From contig CAMBMM010000002.1 of assembly GCA_945868825.1 (NCBI GenBank), positions 180,252 through 244,251 of the forward strand: a stretch of DNA of 64,000 nt. Direction: 5' to 3'. The stretch is from Sphingobacterium thalpophilum (GTDB taxonomy: Bacteria > Bacteroidota > Bacteroidia > Sphingobacteriales > Sphingobacteriaceae). Made by a program: the position numbers and the translations under genes. This document shows, piece after piece, positions 51,546 through 61,031 of this stretch (positions are counted from its first letter, which is position 1; the number at the start of each line of letters is the position of its first letter). The notes under the pieces were generated by a model. That model had not been told where the DNA came from. It did not search any database and saw only the letters and a list, made by a program, of their open reading frames with translations.

Positions 51546-52289
51546 GTGAAAAAAACCATATTCATTTTTCTACTTTGCCTAAGCAGCTACAGCTTTGCCC
51601 AAGAGCGTATGGTGCAGGGTGTGGTTTTTGACAAGGATAGCAAGATTCGCCTTGCTCGGGTATTTATACTAAACACGGAAACACAAAGTGGGGTATACAA
51701 TAACTCTAAAGGAGAGTTTAAACTTACAGCAAAAACAGGCGATGAATTGGTGGCCCAATTAGAAGGGTTTCGCTCCGACACGATTAAGGTATCGGGTGCC
51801 GGAGATTTAGTATTTTATTTACGCCGAAACAGTATTCGGCTACAAGAGGTGGTGATTAGAGATTCGCTAAAAACCCCGTCTAAGCGTTTACAACAAATTC
51901 AGGAAGAGTATAAGGATATTTACCGCATTGGGAACAGTTCCGATCTGCTACAAACCGGTGGTGGCAGTGGCTTGGGCGGTGTAGGCTTAAGCATTGATGC
52001 CTTGTATAGTTTATTTAGTCGGCAGGGTAAAAATGCCCGAAACCTCCAAAAAACCATCGATCGCGATTTTAAAGATTTGGTGATAGACTATAGATACACC
52101 CCGGCTCTAATACAACAGGTTATCGGTTTAACTGGAACTAAAGCCAAAGATTTTATGCAACAATATCGTCCGGCTTATTCCTTTGTGCTAGAGGCCAACG
52201 ATTACGATATGATACGCTTTATTCAAGAAGCCTACCGCCGGTACCGACAAAACCCTGCAGCTTATCGCCTGCCCCCACTCAAAAACTAG
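51546..52289 (+). CDS. Secreted protein with carboxypeptidase-regulatory-like domain
   Basis: 247 residues from a GTG start; no nearby ATG. Signal peptide (SSYSFAQ), then a CarboxypepD_reg-like beta-sandwich (about 22-95, VQGVVFDKDSKIRLARVFIL). A helical, charged C-terminal part (100-247) I do not recognise contains a Gly-rich stretch near 140. A similar layout is seen in the gene at 60345-60986. TAGTTTTA lies 5 nt before the GTG, a near-match to the -7 element. Its stop overlaps the stop of the facing DUF5916 gene within CTAG. Confidence 0.75.
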   Translation: MKKTIFIFLLCLSSYSFAQERMVQGVVFDKDSKIRLARVFILNTETQSGVYNNSKGEFKLTAKTGDELVAQLEGFRSDTIKVSGAGDLVFYLRRNSIRLQEVVIRDSLKTPSKRLQQIQEEYKDIYRIGNSSDLLQTGGGSGLGGVGLSIDALYSLFSRQGKNARNLQKTIDRDFKDLVIDYRYTPALIQQVIGLTGTKAKDFMQQYRPAYSFVLEANDYDMIRFIQEAYRRYRQNPAAYRLPPLKN

Positions 52290-54724
52290 CTACTTCGTTT
52301 TCTCAGATTTAAATAATCAATATAATACAACAACTTTAACGAAACGGTGTTATTTTGTGGCGATTTGAGTGTATTATTAAAATTCATTCCATAACCTGGT
52401 TTGGCTGTATTGTCAAACGTTTGTGCTGCGTTTTTCCACGTTACACTAAACTCACTGCCCAATGAAAACTGCCACGTATACACCATATCGATGTTAAACG
52501 TATTGTAATTCACATCAGCAGTTGGGCTTAATACGTAGGAGTTGGGAGCTTGTAATCCTCCTTCATTGGTAAGTGCATAGGCCTGCTTGTTGCGTCTGTC
52601 CGACCAATAATGACGGGCCCTAAATTGAATACCCATTTTATTACTAAATGAATATTTGCCATCAATAGAGCTTTCAACTGTTCGGCGATCGTACCGAGAA
52701 AAAATAATTTCATCGCTTGCCGAAACATAATCTAAGTAGTTGGTATAATTAAATTGGGGGTTCACACTTAAGTCGGCTCCAAAAGCCAATTTATCATTTA
52801 CCCGAAAGTTCTGATAGCAACCATAGGCATAGCCTCTACCATTAAATTGTTCTTGAAAGCGCATGGATACAAAAGCTCCGGCACTAAAGCGTTTTGAACG
52901 GTTAGAATTGAAACGCACATTAAACCCCTTATTACCAAGCGTTTTATAAACCTTGCCCACTTGTCGGGGTTCAAAAAAATCGTTTCCGGCAAATTCCCAA
53001 TTAAAATTATAATTAAAGGAATTAAAACTTTTAAGTTGTACCCACGAACCAAAATTAAAGCCCGATGATTGGTAATTATTCGGTTTGTAGCGCAGGCTGT
53101 AATACGCCTCAAACCAATTGTTCATTCGGTTATACCATTTACCTGGCTTAAATAAATTGTATTGCAAATTTACCCAGTTATCAACACTATTGTTGGTAAA
53201 CAAAATACCCATATCATTGGGGTCAAATTTATCGTCGGTAATGCCATGCATCACATTCCAATTGAAATTACCACTCTGTTTACCAGCGTTTAGTTGGTAG
53301 CTTGTTCCGGCGCTAGCAGTGTTATATAAGCCCCGAGATAGTTTACTTAACTTAGCAGAGCCTTTGGCGAAATAGGTGTTTTTTTTGTCGTTGATATTGA
53401 ACAAAAAAGCGCTCACATTGGCATCATAAGCACTTCCTTCTCGAGTTACATTGGTATTTATAAAACTAACCGATGAGTTGTTTTTTAAGGTTTGGTCGAA
53501 CACTAAAATATTGTAATTACTTAAGGGTTGCGTTTCAATAAAACGACGTTCGCCTAGGTTATTTTCTACCACCGCTTCCATTTTATTGGTAAGGGCATTA
53601 AAAAATCCAATACCTAAGCCCTGGGCCGTTCTGCCGGAAATTTTGGTGGCGTTCAGCAAACGGCTCTCCGATGGATTTTCTACAATATATTCGTTTGCTT
53701 GTAGCTGATTTTGCACTTCGTAAAAGTTAATGGGCCGAGCACCCACTCGTCGCGAATAAAACAAATCGCCCTTATTAAAAAGCTCGGTGCCCTCGGTAAA
53801 AAACGAACGATTTTCATCAAACTTAACCTCAAAAGGGCTCAAGTTTAACACTTGGTTGTCTGAACGCACTTGTCCAAAATCGGGTACCAGCGTCATATCG
53901 AGTGTAAAACTTTGGTTAATGCCATATTTTACATCCATACCCCCATTAAACGAACTTGTTGTGCTCGGAATACCCAGACCTTGCGATGGATAGTGGTTTA
54001 CATAAGAGGAGATATAAGGCGAAAAAGAGAGGCGCAGCGGTGCTTTAATGTTTTGCAAATTTTCCAATTCACCCTCTTGGTTAATAAACCCATTTACTGC
54101 TGGGTTTAGTGGGTTCCAAAACAATTGCTGATTGGCTTTTTGGCGTTGACGGGAGAAATTAATACCCCAATTTTGTACTGTATTACTTGAAAATCGCAAC
54201 GCCGAATAAGGTATTTTAAACTCCGCAGACCAGCCTTGAGCGTCGGCGCTTACCGCACTTTCCCAAACAGCATTCCAGTTTTCATCTTCATTATCGGTAG
54301 AGTATTTAGCATCAAACTGCGAACCTGCTGCAGTTACATAAAAACCATTGGCATTAATTTTATCAAAATAAGTATCAAAAACCACCCCAATATAATCGGC
54401 ATTTCCCACTTGGTCGCGGGCTGCAAACTCATGCGCAATGCTATCAACATTACTTTCAAACATTCTGGCGGCAATGTAAATGGCCACATCATCATACAGT
54501 ATACGTATTTCTGTACGCTGATTTTCTGCTTCTTTACGTCCAGGATTGGGTTTCAACTCTACAAAATCGGAAAAAATGGGAGCGTTTTTCCAAACCACAT
54601 CGTTAAGTTGCCCATCTATTTTAGGGGCTCTGTCTATTCGAGTAACCGTCATTTTTTTGGGCACTTGACCGAGAAGGGCTGTACAACAACAAATAAATAG
54701 TAGTGTATAAAAGCCTTTTTTCAT
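52286..54724 (-). CDS. DUF5916 outer-membrane protein with CBM9-like domain
   Basis: 812 residues. Signal peptide (CTALLGQ), then an N-terminal carbohydrate-binding family 9-like domain (about 25-215, IDGQLNDVVWKNAPIFSDF). A long beta-rich C-terminal region ends at residue 812 and probably forms an outer-membrane barrel (many alternating aromatic strands such as NYNFNWEFAGNDFF). The family is widespread in Bacteroidetes, and its function is unknown, possibly ligand uptake. Its stop shares the palindrome CTAG with the opposing gene. Confidence 0.85.
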   Translation of the reverse strand: MKKGFYTLLFICCCTALLGQVPKKMTVTRIDRAPKIDGQLNDVVWKNAPIFSDFVELKPNPGRKEAENQRTEIRILYDDVAIYIAARMFESNVDSIAHEFAARDQVGNADYIGVVFDTYFDKINANGFYVTAAGSQFDAKYSTDNEDENWNAVWESAVSADAQGWSAEFKIPYSALRFSSNTVQNWGINFSRQRQKANQQLFWNPLNPAVNGFINQEGELENLQNIKAPLRLSFSPYISSYVNHYPSQGLGIPSTTSSFNGGMDVKYGINQSFTLDMTLVPDFGQVRSDNQVLNLSPFEVKFDENRSFFTEGTELFNKGDLFYSRRVGARPINFYEVQNQLQANEYIVENPSESRLLNATKISGRTAQGLGIGFFNALTNKMEAVVENNLGERRFIETQPLSNYNILVFDQTLKNNSSVSFINTNVTREGSAYDANVSAFLFNINDKKNTYFAKGSAKLSKLSRGLYNTASAGTSYQLNAGKQSGNFNWNVMHGITDDKFDPNDMGILFTNNSVDNWVNLQYNLFKPGKWYNRMNNWFEAYYSLRYKPNNYQSSGFNFGSWVQLKSFNSFNYNFNWEFAGNDFFEPRQVGKVYKTLGNKGFNVRFNSNRSKRFSAGAFVSMRFQEQFNGRGYAYGCYQNFRVNDKLAFGADLSVNPQFNYTNYLDYVSASDEIIFSRYDRRTVESSIDGKYSFSNKMGIQFRARHYWSDRRNKQAYALTNEGGLQAPNSYVLSPTADVNYNTFNIDMVYTWQFSLGSEFSVTWKNAAQTFDNTAKPGYGMNFNNTLKSPQNNTVSLKLLYYIDYLNLRKRSS

Positions 54725-54846
54725 AAAATAGAATTAGATGTTAGCATTAGTATGACTCAACAAGCAGCGAAAAGTTGCAGCAGATTGAAACATTATTTTT
54801 GATAGCAACGGAAATCAGCACCGAATTGGTTTAATACCTTTAAATT

Positions 54847-54867
54847 GTATCAAAATTGATACCTTTG
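54847..54867 (+). promoter_or_regulatory. ffh promoter overlapped by a perfect dyad
   Basis: TACCTTTG (54860-54867) is a perfect -7 element. The inverted repeat GTATCAA-AA-TTGATAC (54847-54862) overlaps its first three bases. The leader to the ATG at 54904 is about 30 nt. Confidence 0.55.
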
Positions 54868-54903
54868 TATGTATGTTAACTGCAATTAAACGTTCGTAAA
54901 ACC

Positions 54904-56247
54904 ATGTTTCAGAACCTACAAGATAAATTAGATAGAGCCTTTAAAGTACTTAAAGGGCAAGGTACCATTACCGAAATAAACGTGGCCGAAACCATGAAAG
55001 AGATTCGGAAAGCCTTGTTAGATGCCGACGTAAATTATAAAACCGCCAAAACCTTTACCGATGAGGTAAAAGAAAAAGCATTGGGACAGCAGGTGCTAAC
55101 CGCCGTATCGCCGGGGCAATTGCTTACCAAAATTATGAACGACGAGCTTACCCAGCTCATGGGTGGTGAAGCTACCGAACTAAACCTAAGTGCCAACCCG
55201 AGTATTATTTTAATTGCTGGATTAAACGGTGCGGGTAAAACTACCTTCTCGGCTAAATTGGCCAATTTCTTAAAAAGTCAAAAAGGTAAAAAGCCCTTAT
55301 TAATAGCCGCCGACGTGTACCGCCCAGCCGCTATCGATCAATTGGAAGTATTGGCCGAACAAACCGGAGTAGCGGTGTATACCGACAAAGAATCTAAAGA
55401 CCCCATTGCTATTGCCATTGCCGGAATTGCCGAAGCAAAAAAGAATGGCAATAACGTAGTCATTGTAGATACCGCCGGCCGATTAGCTATTGACGAAGAA
55501 ATGATGAATGAGATTGCAGCCGTAAAAGCAGCTACGCAACCTCACGAAATTTTATTTGTGGTGGATGCCATGACCGGGCAAGATGCCGTAAATACCGCCA
55601 AAGCCTTTAACGATCGCCTCGATTTTACCGGCGTGGTATTAACCAAATTAGATGGCGATACCCGTGGTGGTGCCGCACTATCGGTTAAATCGGTAGTAAA
55701 CAAACCGATAAAATTTATTGGTACCGGCGAAAAAATGGAAGCACTCGATGTATTCCACCCCGATCGAATGGCTTCCCGAATTTTGGGCATGGGCGATGTG
55801 ATCTCTTTGGTAGAACGTGCGCAAATGTCTTTCGATGAAAAAGAACAAGCCGAACTACAAAAGAAAATTCGCAAAAACACCTTCGATTTTAATGATTTCT
55901 TGAACCAAATTCAGCAAATCAAAAAAATGGGCAATATGAAAGATGTGATGGGCATGATACCTGGTGTGGGCAAAGCCATAAAAGATGTAGATATTGACGA
56001 CGATGCCTTTACACCGGTAGAAGCCATTATCCGATCCATGACCCCTTACGAGCGTGAAAACCCCGATAGCATTGTGACTAGCCGACGCAACCGCATTGCC
56101 AAAGGCTCGGGAACCAATATTACCGAAGTAAACAAACTCATTAAACAGTTTGAAGATATGCGCAAGATGATGAAACAATTTTCTAACCCTGCAGCAGCAG
56201 CCAAAATGATGCGAAACATGCCACAAATGCCCGGTATGAAACGCTAA
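54904..56247 (+). CDS. ffh: Signal recognition particle protein Ffh (SRP54)
   Basis: 447 residues. N domain (1-90), then the GTPase G domain with P-loop [14 protein letters not shown] near 107, [11 protein letters not shown] near 190 and [14 protein letters not shown] near 248. The Met-rich M domain (about 300-447) has [16 protein letters not shown]-like runs and ends MPQMPGMKR. It binds 4.5S RNA and signal peptides, delivering ribosomes to FtsY and SecYEG. Length is normal. The SRP RNA is not seen in the window. Confidence 0.96.
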   Translation: MFQNLQDKLDRAFKVLKGQGTITEINVAETMKEIRKALLDADVNYKTAKTFTDEVKEKALGQQVLTAVSPGQLLTKIMNDELTQLMGGEATELNLSANPSIILIAGLNGAGKTTFSAKLANFLKSQKGKKPLLIAADVYRPAAIDQLEVLAEQTGVAVYTDKESKDPIAIAIAGIAEAKKNGNNVVIVDTAGRLAIDEEMMNEIAAVKAATQPHEILFVVDAMTGQDAVNTAKAFNDRLDFTGVVLTKLDGDTRGGAALSVKSVVNKPIKFIGTGEKMEALDVFHPDRMASRILGMGDVISLVERAQMSFDEKEQAELQKKIRKNTFDFNDFLNQIQQIKKMGNMKDVMGMIPGVGKAIKDVDIDDDAFTPVEAIIRSMTPYERENPDSIVTSRRNRIAKGSGTNITEVNKLIKQFEDMRKMMKQFSNPAAAAKMMRNMPQMPGMKR

Positions 56248-56306
56248 ATATTTCGTTTCCAACAATAAATAAAAGCCATTTCTGTTTATACTTAAATGGT
56301 TTTTTT

Positions 56307-57845
56307 ATGCTCGTAAAAACCTTCGGAAGTGCGGTCTTTGGTATCGAAGCCTTGGCCATTACCATAGAAGTAAACATCAGTGCCGGCACGCAATATTATA
56401 TGGTGGGCCTGCCCGATAATGCCGTAAAAGAAAGTCTGCACCGGGTAGAAAGCGCCATTCACAGTGCGGGCTTTCGCATGCCACGGCAAAAAATTGTAGT
56501 CAATTTGGCGCCTGCCGATTTACGCAAAGAGGGTTCTGCTTACGATTTAGCCATTGCCATAGGCATCTTAGCGGCATCGGGGCAAATTCAATCGGAACAG
56601 CTTTCAAATTACCTGTTAATGGGCGAACTATCTTTAGATGGAACTGTGCAGGCGATAAAAGGAGCCTTGCCCATTGCTATACAGGCCAAAAAAGATGGAT
56701 TTATGGGTTTGTTTTTACCCAAGGCTCAAGCCCGTGAGGCCGCCATTGTTGCCGGTTTAGCGGTATACGGCCTAGAAAACCTAAAAGAACTGGCCGATTT
56801 TTTCAACGGCACGTTTCAACCGGAACAAACCACCGTAAACACCCGAGAAGAGTTTTTAAGAAACATAAATAGTTACGAAAGCGATTTCTCGGATGTAAAG
56901 GGACAAGAAAACATCAAACGGGCGCTAGAAATTGCTGCAGCGGGTGGGCACAATGTCATTCTTATTGGTCCGCCAGGGGCGGGGAAAACCATGTTGGCGA
57001 AGCGCTTACCTACCATTTTACCACCACTCAATTTACAAGAGGCTTTAGAAACCACCAAAATTCACTCGGTGGCGGGCAAACTTTCTGCTAGCGATGCACT
57101 TATGACTGTTCGCCCCTTTCGTTCACCCCACCACACCGTGAGCGACGTGGCTTTGGTGGGTGGTGGCATGCATCCACAACCCGGCGAAATATCTTTGGCC
57201 CACAATGGCGTGTTATTTTTAGACGAATTACCCGAATTTAAACGCACCGTTTTAGAGGTGATGCGCCAACCGCTCGAAGAGCGAAAAGTAAATATTTCTA
57301 GAGCCCGATTTTCAGTAGACTACCCGGCAAGTTTTATGTTGGTAGCCTCTATGAATCCTTGCCCTTGTGGGTTTTATAACCACCCCGACAAGGAATGCAT
57401 TTGCGGACCCGGCTTGGTACAAAAATACCTCAGCCGAATCTCAGGACCACTTTTAGACCGTATTGATTTGCATGTAGAAGTGACGCCTGTCAATTTTTCG
57501 GAACTATCCTCGGAGCGTAGCAGCGAAAAAAGTGAAGAAATTAGAGAGCGGGTCATACAGGCACGGGCACTCCAACACGAGCGCTTTAAGAATAAAAAAG
57601 AGGTGTATTGCAATGCCCAAATGAGTCCGCAAACCGTACGAAACTTGTGTAAAATTGATGCCGCCGGACAAACCCTTCTAAAACAAGCCATGGAAAAACT
57701 CGGCCTCTCGGCACGGGCCTACGACCGCATTTTAAAAGTAGCCCGCACCATTGCCGATTTAGCGCATAGCGAAGAAATTGCTCTCGAACATTTGGCCGAA
57801 GCCATCCATTACCGCAGTTTAGATAGAGAAGGTTGGGCGGGGTAA
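56307..57845 (+). CDS. YifB/ComM-family Mg-chelatase-like AAA ATPase
   Basis: 512 residues. N-terminal Lon-protease-like ChlI domain (about 20-140), then the AAA+ domain with Walker [17 protein letters not shown] near 220 and Walker [12 protein letters not shown] near 305. [18 protein letters not shown] follows near 350, and a C-terminal Mg-chelatase domain ends the protein. ComM drives branch migration during natural transformation in Vibrio and Haemophilus, so this copy may mark competence. The 60-bp gap to ffh holds a weak CCATTT/AAATGG hairpin. Confidence 0.93.
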   Translation: MLVKTFGSAVFGIEALAITIEVNISAGTQYYMVGLPDNAVKESLHRVESAIHSAGFRMPRQKIVVNLAPADLRKEGSAYDLAIAIGILAASGQIQSEQLSNYLLMGELSLDGTVQAIKGALPIAIQAKKDGFMGLFLPKAQAREAAIVAGLAVYGLENLKELADFFNGTFQPEQTTVNTREEFLRNINSYESDFSDVKGQENIKRALEIAAAGGHNVILIGPPGAGKTMLAKRLPTILPPLNLQEALETTKIHSVAGKLSASDALMTVRPFRSPHHTVSDVALVGGGMHPQPGEISLAHNGVLFLDELPEFKRTVLEVMRQPLEERKVNISRARFSVDYPASFMLVASMNPCPCGFYNHPDKECICGPGLVQKYLSRISGPLLDRIDLHVEVTPVNFSELSSERSSEKSEEIRERVIQARALQHERFKNKKEVYCNAQMSPQTVRNLCKIDAAGQTLLKQAMEKLGLSARAYDRILKVARTIADLAHSEEIALEHLAEAIHYRSLDREGWAG

Positions 57846-57862
57846 AAGCTAGATTTATTGTC

Positions 57863-57870
57863 TAAATTTG
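57863..57870 (+). promoter_or_regulatory. -7 element of msrA, predicted leaderless
   Basis: TAAATTTG, a perfect TAnnTTTG, 3 nt before the ATG at 57874. The alternative TTG start lies inside it. Confidence 0.6.
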
Positions 57871-57873
57871 AGC

Positions 57874-58518
57874 ATGATTAAAAAGCTATTCATCATCCTA
57901 TTCATGGGCTTGTCTTTCAGTTCTTGCCAAGCCCAAAGCAAAAAAAATCAAACCAATCGGGCAGTTTCTTTGGTGGCCCCCAAGGGCAAAGCCGTGGCTG
58001 CTTTTGCCGAAGGTTGTTTTTGGTGTTCAGAACATATTTACGAATCGATAGCAGGTATAGATTCTGCCATTGCCGGATATTCTGGTGGAAACACCGTTAA
58101 CCCAACATACGAAGAGGTATGCTCCGAAACTACCGGCCATGCCGAATCGGTATTGATTTATTACAACCCAAAAATCATCAGTTATAAAGAGTTGATTAAA
58201 GTATTTTTCACCTCACACGATCCTACCACACTCAACCGCCAAGGTCCAGATGAAGGAAGTTCGTATCGCAGTGTGATATTTTATCAGAACGAAACAGAAA
58301 AAATGTTGGCTAAACAGGCGCTAAGCGATTTAACCCTACGTGGCGCATTTAAGCGCCCCATTGTAACCGAGCTACTCCCGCTAAAAACATTTTGGCGTGC
58401 CGAAGAATACCATCAAGATTTTATTAAAAAAAATCCGAATCAACCTTATGTAAAAGGGGTATCTATGCCTAGGTTTGAGCAGTTTAAAAAAAGCTATAAA
58501 CCCAGCAAGAGCAAGTAA
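57874..58518 (+). CDS. msrA: Peptide methionine sulfoxide reductase A, exported
   Basis: 214 residues. Signal peptide with a candidate lipobox (SFSSC), so probably a periplasmic lipoprotein rather than the cytoplasmic form. The active site GCFWCSEHIYESI (catalytic Cys near 48) and the SGGNTVNPTYEEVCS segment are typical. It reduces Met-S-sulfoxide in envelope proteins. The TTG at 57868 lies inside the promoter, so the ATG at 57874 is used. The M16 gene follows after 4 nt. Confidence 0.93.
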   Translation: MIKKLFIILFMGLSFSSCQAQSKKNQTNRAVSLVAPKGKAVAAFAEGCFWCSEHIYESIAGIDSAIAGYSGGNTVNPTYEEVCSETTGHAESVLIYYNPKIISYKELIKVFFTSHDPTTLNRQGPDEGSSYRSVIFYQNETEKMLAKQALSDLTLRGAFKRPIVTELLPLKTFWRAEEYHQDFIKKNPNQPYVKGVSMPRFEQFKKSYKPSKSK

Positions 58519-58522
58519 AAGC

Positions 58523-59755
58523 ATGGACCATCACGTATTTAGCCTAGCCAACGGCATTCGGGTTGTGGTAAAACAAGGAAACACCGAAGTGGCGCATGCC
58601 TGCTTGTTGGTGCACAGCGGTAGCCGCGATGAAGATGATGGAAAAGATGGCCTTGCTCATCTTATTGAACATTTATTATTTAAGCGCACCGAGCGCCGAA
58701 GTACCAACCAAATACTTAACCGATTGGAAGTAGTGGGTGGCGATTTAAATGCCTATACCACCAAAGAGTATACCTGCATTCATGCTTCTTTTTTACGTCC
58801 ACATTTAGAGCGTGCCTTAGATTTGTTTGAAGATGTGATTTTTCATTCCACCTTTCCGGAAGAAGAATTGGTAAAAGAAAAGAGTGTTATTTTAGACGAA
58901 ATTGCCTCCTATTTAGACCAACCCGAAGAAGCCATTCAAGATGATTTTGAAGAACTCGTTTTTGCCAACCATCCGCTAGGCAGAAATATTTTAGGCACTC
59001 CCGATACGGTAAGCGCCCTGCAACAAAAAGATATTAGAGAATACTTGGCCAAAAACTACCGCACCAACGAAATGGCCATTGGCATTATTGGTAATTTCGA
59101 CCTAAAAAAAGTAGAAGCGGTGGTAAACAAAATTTTTGGCACTATTCCGGCAAATAATTCGGCTAGCAAGCGTACTAAACCCCTGGTAAACCCGGCAACA
59201 AACAAACGCTTGGCCAAACCCATTAACCAAAGTCACGTACTTTTGGGCAGCCAGGCCTATTCGGCACACAGCCCGAAACGTGAAGGTTTACTTTTACTAA
59301 ACAATTTATTGGGTGGTATGGGTATGAGTTCCCGCTTAAATCTAGAAATTCGCGAAAAATACGGCATTGCCTACACCATAGAATCGAGTTACATTCCTTT
59401 AAGCGATACCGGTTTATTCACTATTTATTTAGGTACCGACCCTGAAAAAGTAGGCAAAGCGCTAAAATTAGTTAGTAAGGAGCTGAAAAAACTTCGTGAT
59501 ACTACCATAGGCATTTTGGCATTGCACCAAGCGAAGCAGAAATTTATGGGACAAATTGCCTTAGCCGAAGAGGGGCGATTGAACTTGCTTATTTCGCTTT
59601 GTAAAAGTGTATTGGATTACGGCATGGCCGACTCCTTAGAGCAGGTTTTTGCCAAAATAGAACGTATTGAAGCTGCTCAACTCTTAGAAATTGCCAACGA
59701 AATCTTTGAGCCTGCCAACTTAAGCAGCCTTATTTTTGAACCACAAGAGTTCTAA
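58523..59755 (+). CDS. M16-family zinc peptidase (processing-peptidase-like)
   Basis: 410 residues without a signal peptide. The inverted zinc motif HLIEHLLFK (HxxEH) lies near residue 50, and the third ligand Glu is in KEKSVILDEIASY near 130. The C-terminal domain holds GMGMSSRLNLEIREKYGIAYTIESSY near 270 (in two parts), the R/Y pair of active M16 proteins. Relatives degrade small peptides or process precursors; the substrate here is unknown. The start at 58523 follows msrA by 4 nt, so the two form an operon. Confidence 0.92.
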   Translation: MDHHVFSLANGIRVVVKQGNTEVAHACLLVHSGSRDEDDGKDGLAHLIEHLLFKRTERRSTNQILNRLEVVGGDLNAYTTKEYTCIHASFLRPHLERALDLFEDVIFHSTFPEEELVKEKSVILDEIASYLDQPEEAIQDDFEELVFANHPLGRNILGTPDTVSALQQKDIREYLAKNYRTNEMAIGIIGNFDLKKVEAVVNKIFGTIPANNSASKRTKPLVNPATNKRLAKPINQSHVLLGSQAYSAHSPKREGLLLLNNLLGGMGMSSRLNLEIREKYGIAYTIESSYIPLSDTGLFTIYLGTDPEKVGKALKLVSKELKKLRDTTIGILALHQAKQKFMGQIALAEEGRLNLLISLCKSVLDYGMADSLEQVFAKIERIEAAQLLEIANEIFEPANLSSLIFEPQEF

Positions 59756-59766
59756 ACCCAAATTTG

Positions 59767-59774
59767 TACCTTTG
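59767..59774 (+). promoter_or_regulatory. -7 element of def, predicted leaderless
   Basis: TACCTTTG, a perfect TAnnTTTG, 4 nt before the def ATG and 12 nt after the M16 stop. Confidence 0.65.
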
Positions 59775-59778
59775 TGTA

Positions 59779-60348
59779 ATGAAATTGCCCATTGTAGCCT
59801 ACGGAGATCCGATATTGAAAAAAGTAGCCGGTGAGATTGGTCCAGATTATCCAAACATCGATACCCTTATTGCCGATATGTTTGAAACCATGTACCACGC
59901 ACAGGGTGTGGGATTGGCCGCTCCACAAGTGGGCTTATCTATCCGTTTATTCGTGATTGATGCTTCGCCTTTTGAAGAAGATGATGCCCAACTAAAAGGC
60001 TTTAAAAAAGTGTTTTTAAATGCGCAAATTACCGAAGAAAGTGGCGATAAATGGGCTTTCAACGAGGGTTGTTTAAGTATTCCAGATATTCGGGAAGATG
60101 TAAGCCGCCACCAGCACCTGCACATTCGCTACCAAGACGAAAACTGGCAATGGCATGAAGAACGTTATCATGGATTAGCCGCCCGGGTAATTCAGCATGA
60201 ATACGACCACATTGATGGGAAATTACTTACCGATAGACTAAGCCCTTTACGCAAAGCGATGTTAAAAAATCGCCTAGAAGCCATTAGTAAAGGAATGGTG
60301 AAGGTAGACTACAAAATGAAATTTCCGAATCTGAAAAAGGGGCGCTAG
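59779..60348 (+). CDS. def: Peptide deformylase
   Basis: 189 residues from the ATG at 59779. All three deformylase motifs are intact: GVGLAAPQVG near residue 45, EGCLSIP near 105 (metal Cys) and QHEYDHIDG near 148 (HExxH, metal). It removes the formyl group from nascent proteins in the cytoplasm. The upstream TTG at 59764 precedes the -7 element and cannot be in the mRNA. Its stop overlaps the stop of the opposite gene in the palindrome CTAG. Confidence 0.96.
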   Translation: MKLPIVAYGDPILKKVAGEIGPDYPNIDTLIADMFETMYHAQGVGLAAPQVGLSIRLFVIDASPFEEDDAQLKGFKKVFLNAQITEESGDKWAFNEGCLSIPDIREDVSRHQHLHIRYQDENWQWHEERYHGLAARVIQHEYDHIDGKLLTDRLSPLRKAMLKNRLEAISKGMVKVDYKMKFPNLKKGR

Positions 60349-60986
60349 TTCTTATCCCGCTCTTTATCGCCCTTAAATATTTGTTGCATAAATTGCGCCC
60401 AAGCAAAAGGGTTCAACAAGGGGTTATTGTAGCGCTGATTGATGTTTTTATTCATCATGGAGCGGTGCATATTTTGGTAATTCATCGATTGAATTTCTTG
60501 CCCATCTCTAGCAAGACTGCCTGCTAAAGCCATAATACTGGTTCTAGACACATTCTTTTTTGCAATTTCTAAGTCATCATCTGCATACTTCATGGTCAAA
60601 AACTCTTTTTTGAATTCATCTTCGCTGGCCCAAGGATATACCCGAACCATGGGCAAACTGATAATTTCTTGTTTCATCTTTACCAAAACAGTGTATTTAT
60701 CATCGGGCAAACTCGTGGGAATAATCACTTGCTGTTTACCAAAGCCTACGGCACTAAATTGTAGGGTATCGCCCTCGTGCACCACAAAAGAAAAATAGCC
60801 TTTATAATTGGCTATGTAACTTAGTTTATCGTTTAAGGTTTTATTAGAAATAGATACGTAGGGAACAGCCGTATTGCTATCTCGGTTTAGGGTTACTCCA
60901 GAAAACTGCACTAGCTTTTGAGCAGATTTTTGTGCAAAAACCGCTGTGCTAAATAACAAAAGACCGATGAGTAAGCGAAACTTCAT
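60345..60986 (-). CDS. Secreted protein with carboxypeptidase-regulatory-like domain
   Basis: 213 residues. Signal peptide (LLFSTAVFAQ), then a CarboxypepD_reg-like domain (about 27-105; SGVTLNRDSNTAVPYVSI and FSFVVHEGDTLQFSAVGF). A polar, Asn/Met-rich tail (110-213) ends in GDKERDKN. No catalytic motif. Same layout as the gene at 51546-52289, though the tails differ. CGAAGGTA at 60991-60998 reads TACCTTCG on this strand, 4 nt from the ATG. Confidence 0.75.
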   Translation of the reverse strand: MKFRLLIGLLLFSTAVFAQKSAQKLVQFSGVTLNRDSNTAVPYVSISNKTLNDKLSYIANYKGYFSFVVHEGDTLQFSAVGFGKQQVIIPTSLPDDKYTVLVKMKQEIISLPMVRVYPWASEDEFKKEFLTMKYADDDLEIAKKNVSRTSIMALAGSLARDGQEIQSMNYQNMHRSMMNKNINQRYNNPLLNPFAWAQFMQQIFKGDKERDKN

Positions 60987-60990
60987 AATA

Positions 60991-60998
60991 CGAAGGTA
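60991..60998 (-). promoter_or_regulatory. Near-consensus -7 element, regulatory-domain protein gene
   Basis: TACCTTCG, one mismatch to TAnnTTTG, 4 nt before the ATG at 60986. Confidence 0.4.
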
Positions 60999-61031
60999 AT
61001 TATTAATTGCCTAGGCGCCTGTTAAATTATG

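Noticed and set aside
55855-56265. 136-codon frame opposite ffh
   Set aside because: Histidine-rich composition is the complement of Met codons in the Ffh M domain.
56248-56306. Terminator after ffh
   Set aside because: The CCATTT/AAATGG stem is short with a large loop, and the T tract runs into the next ATG. Not enough to call.
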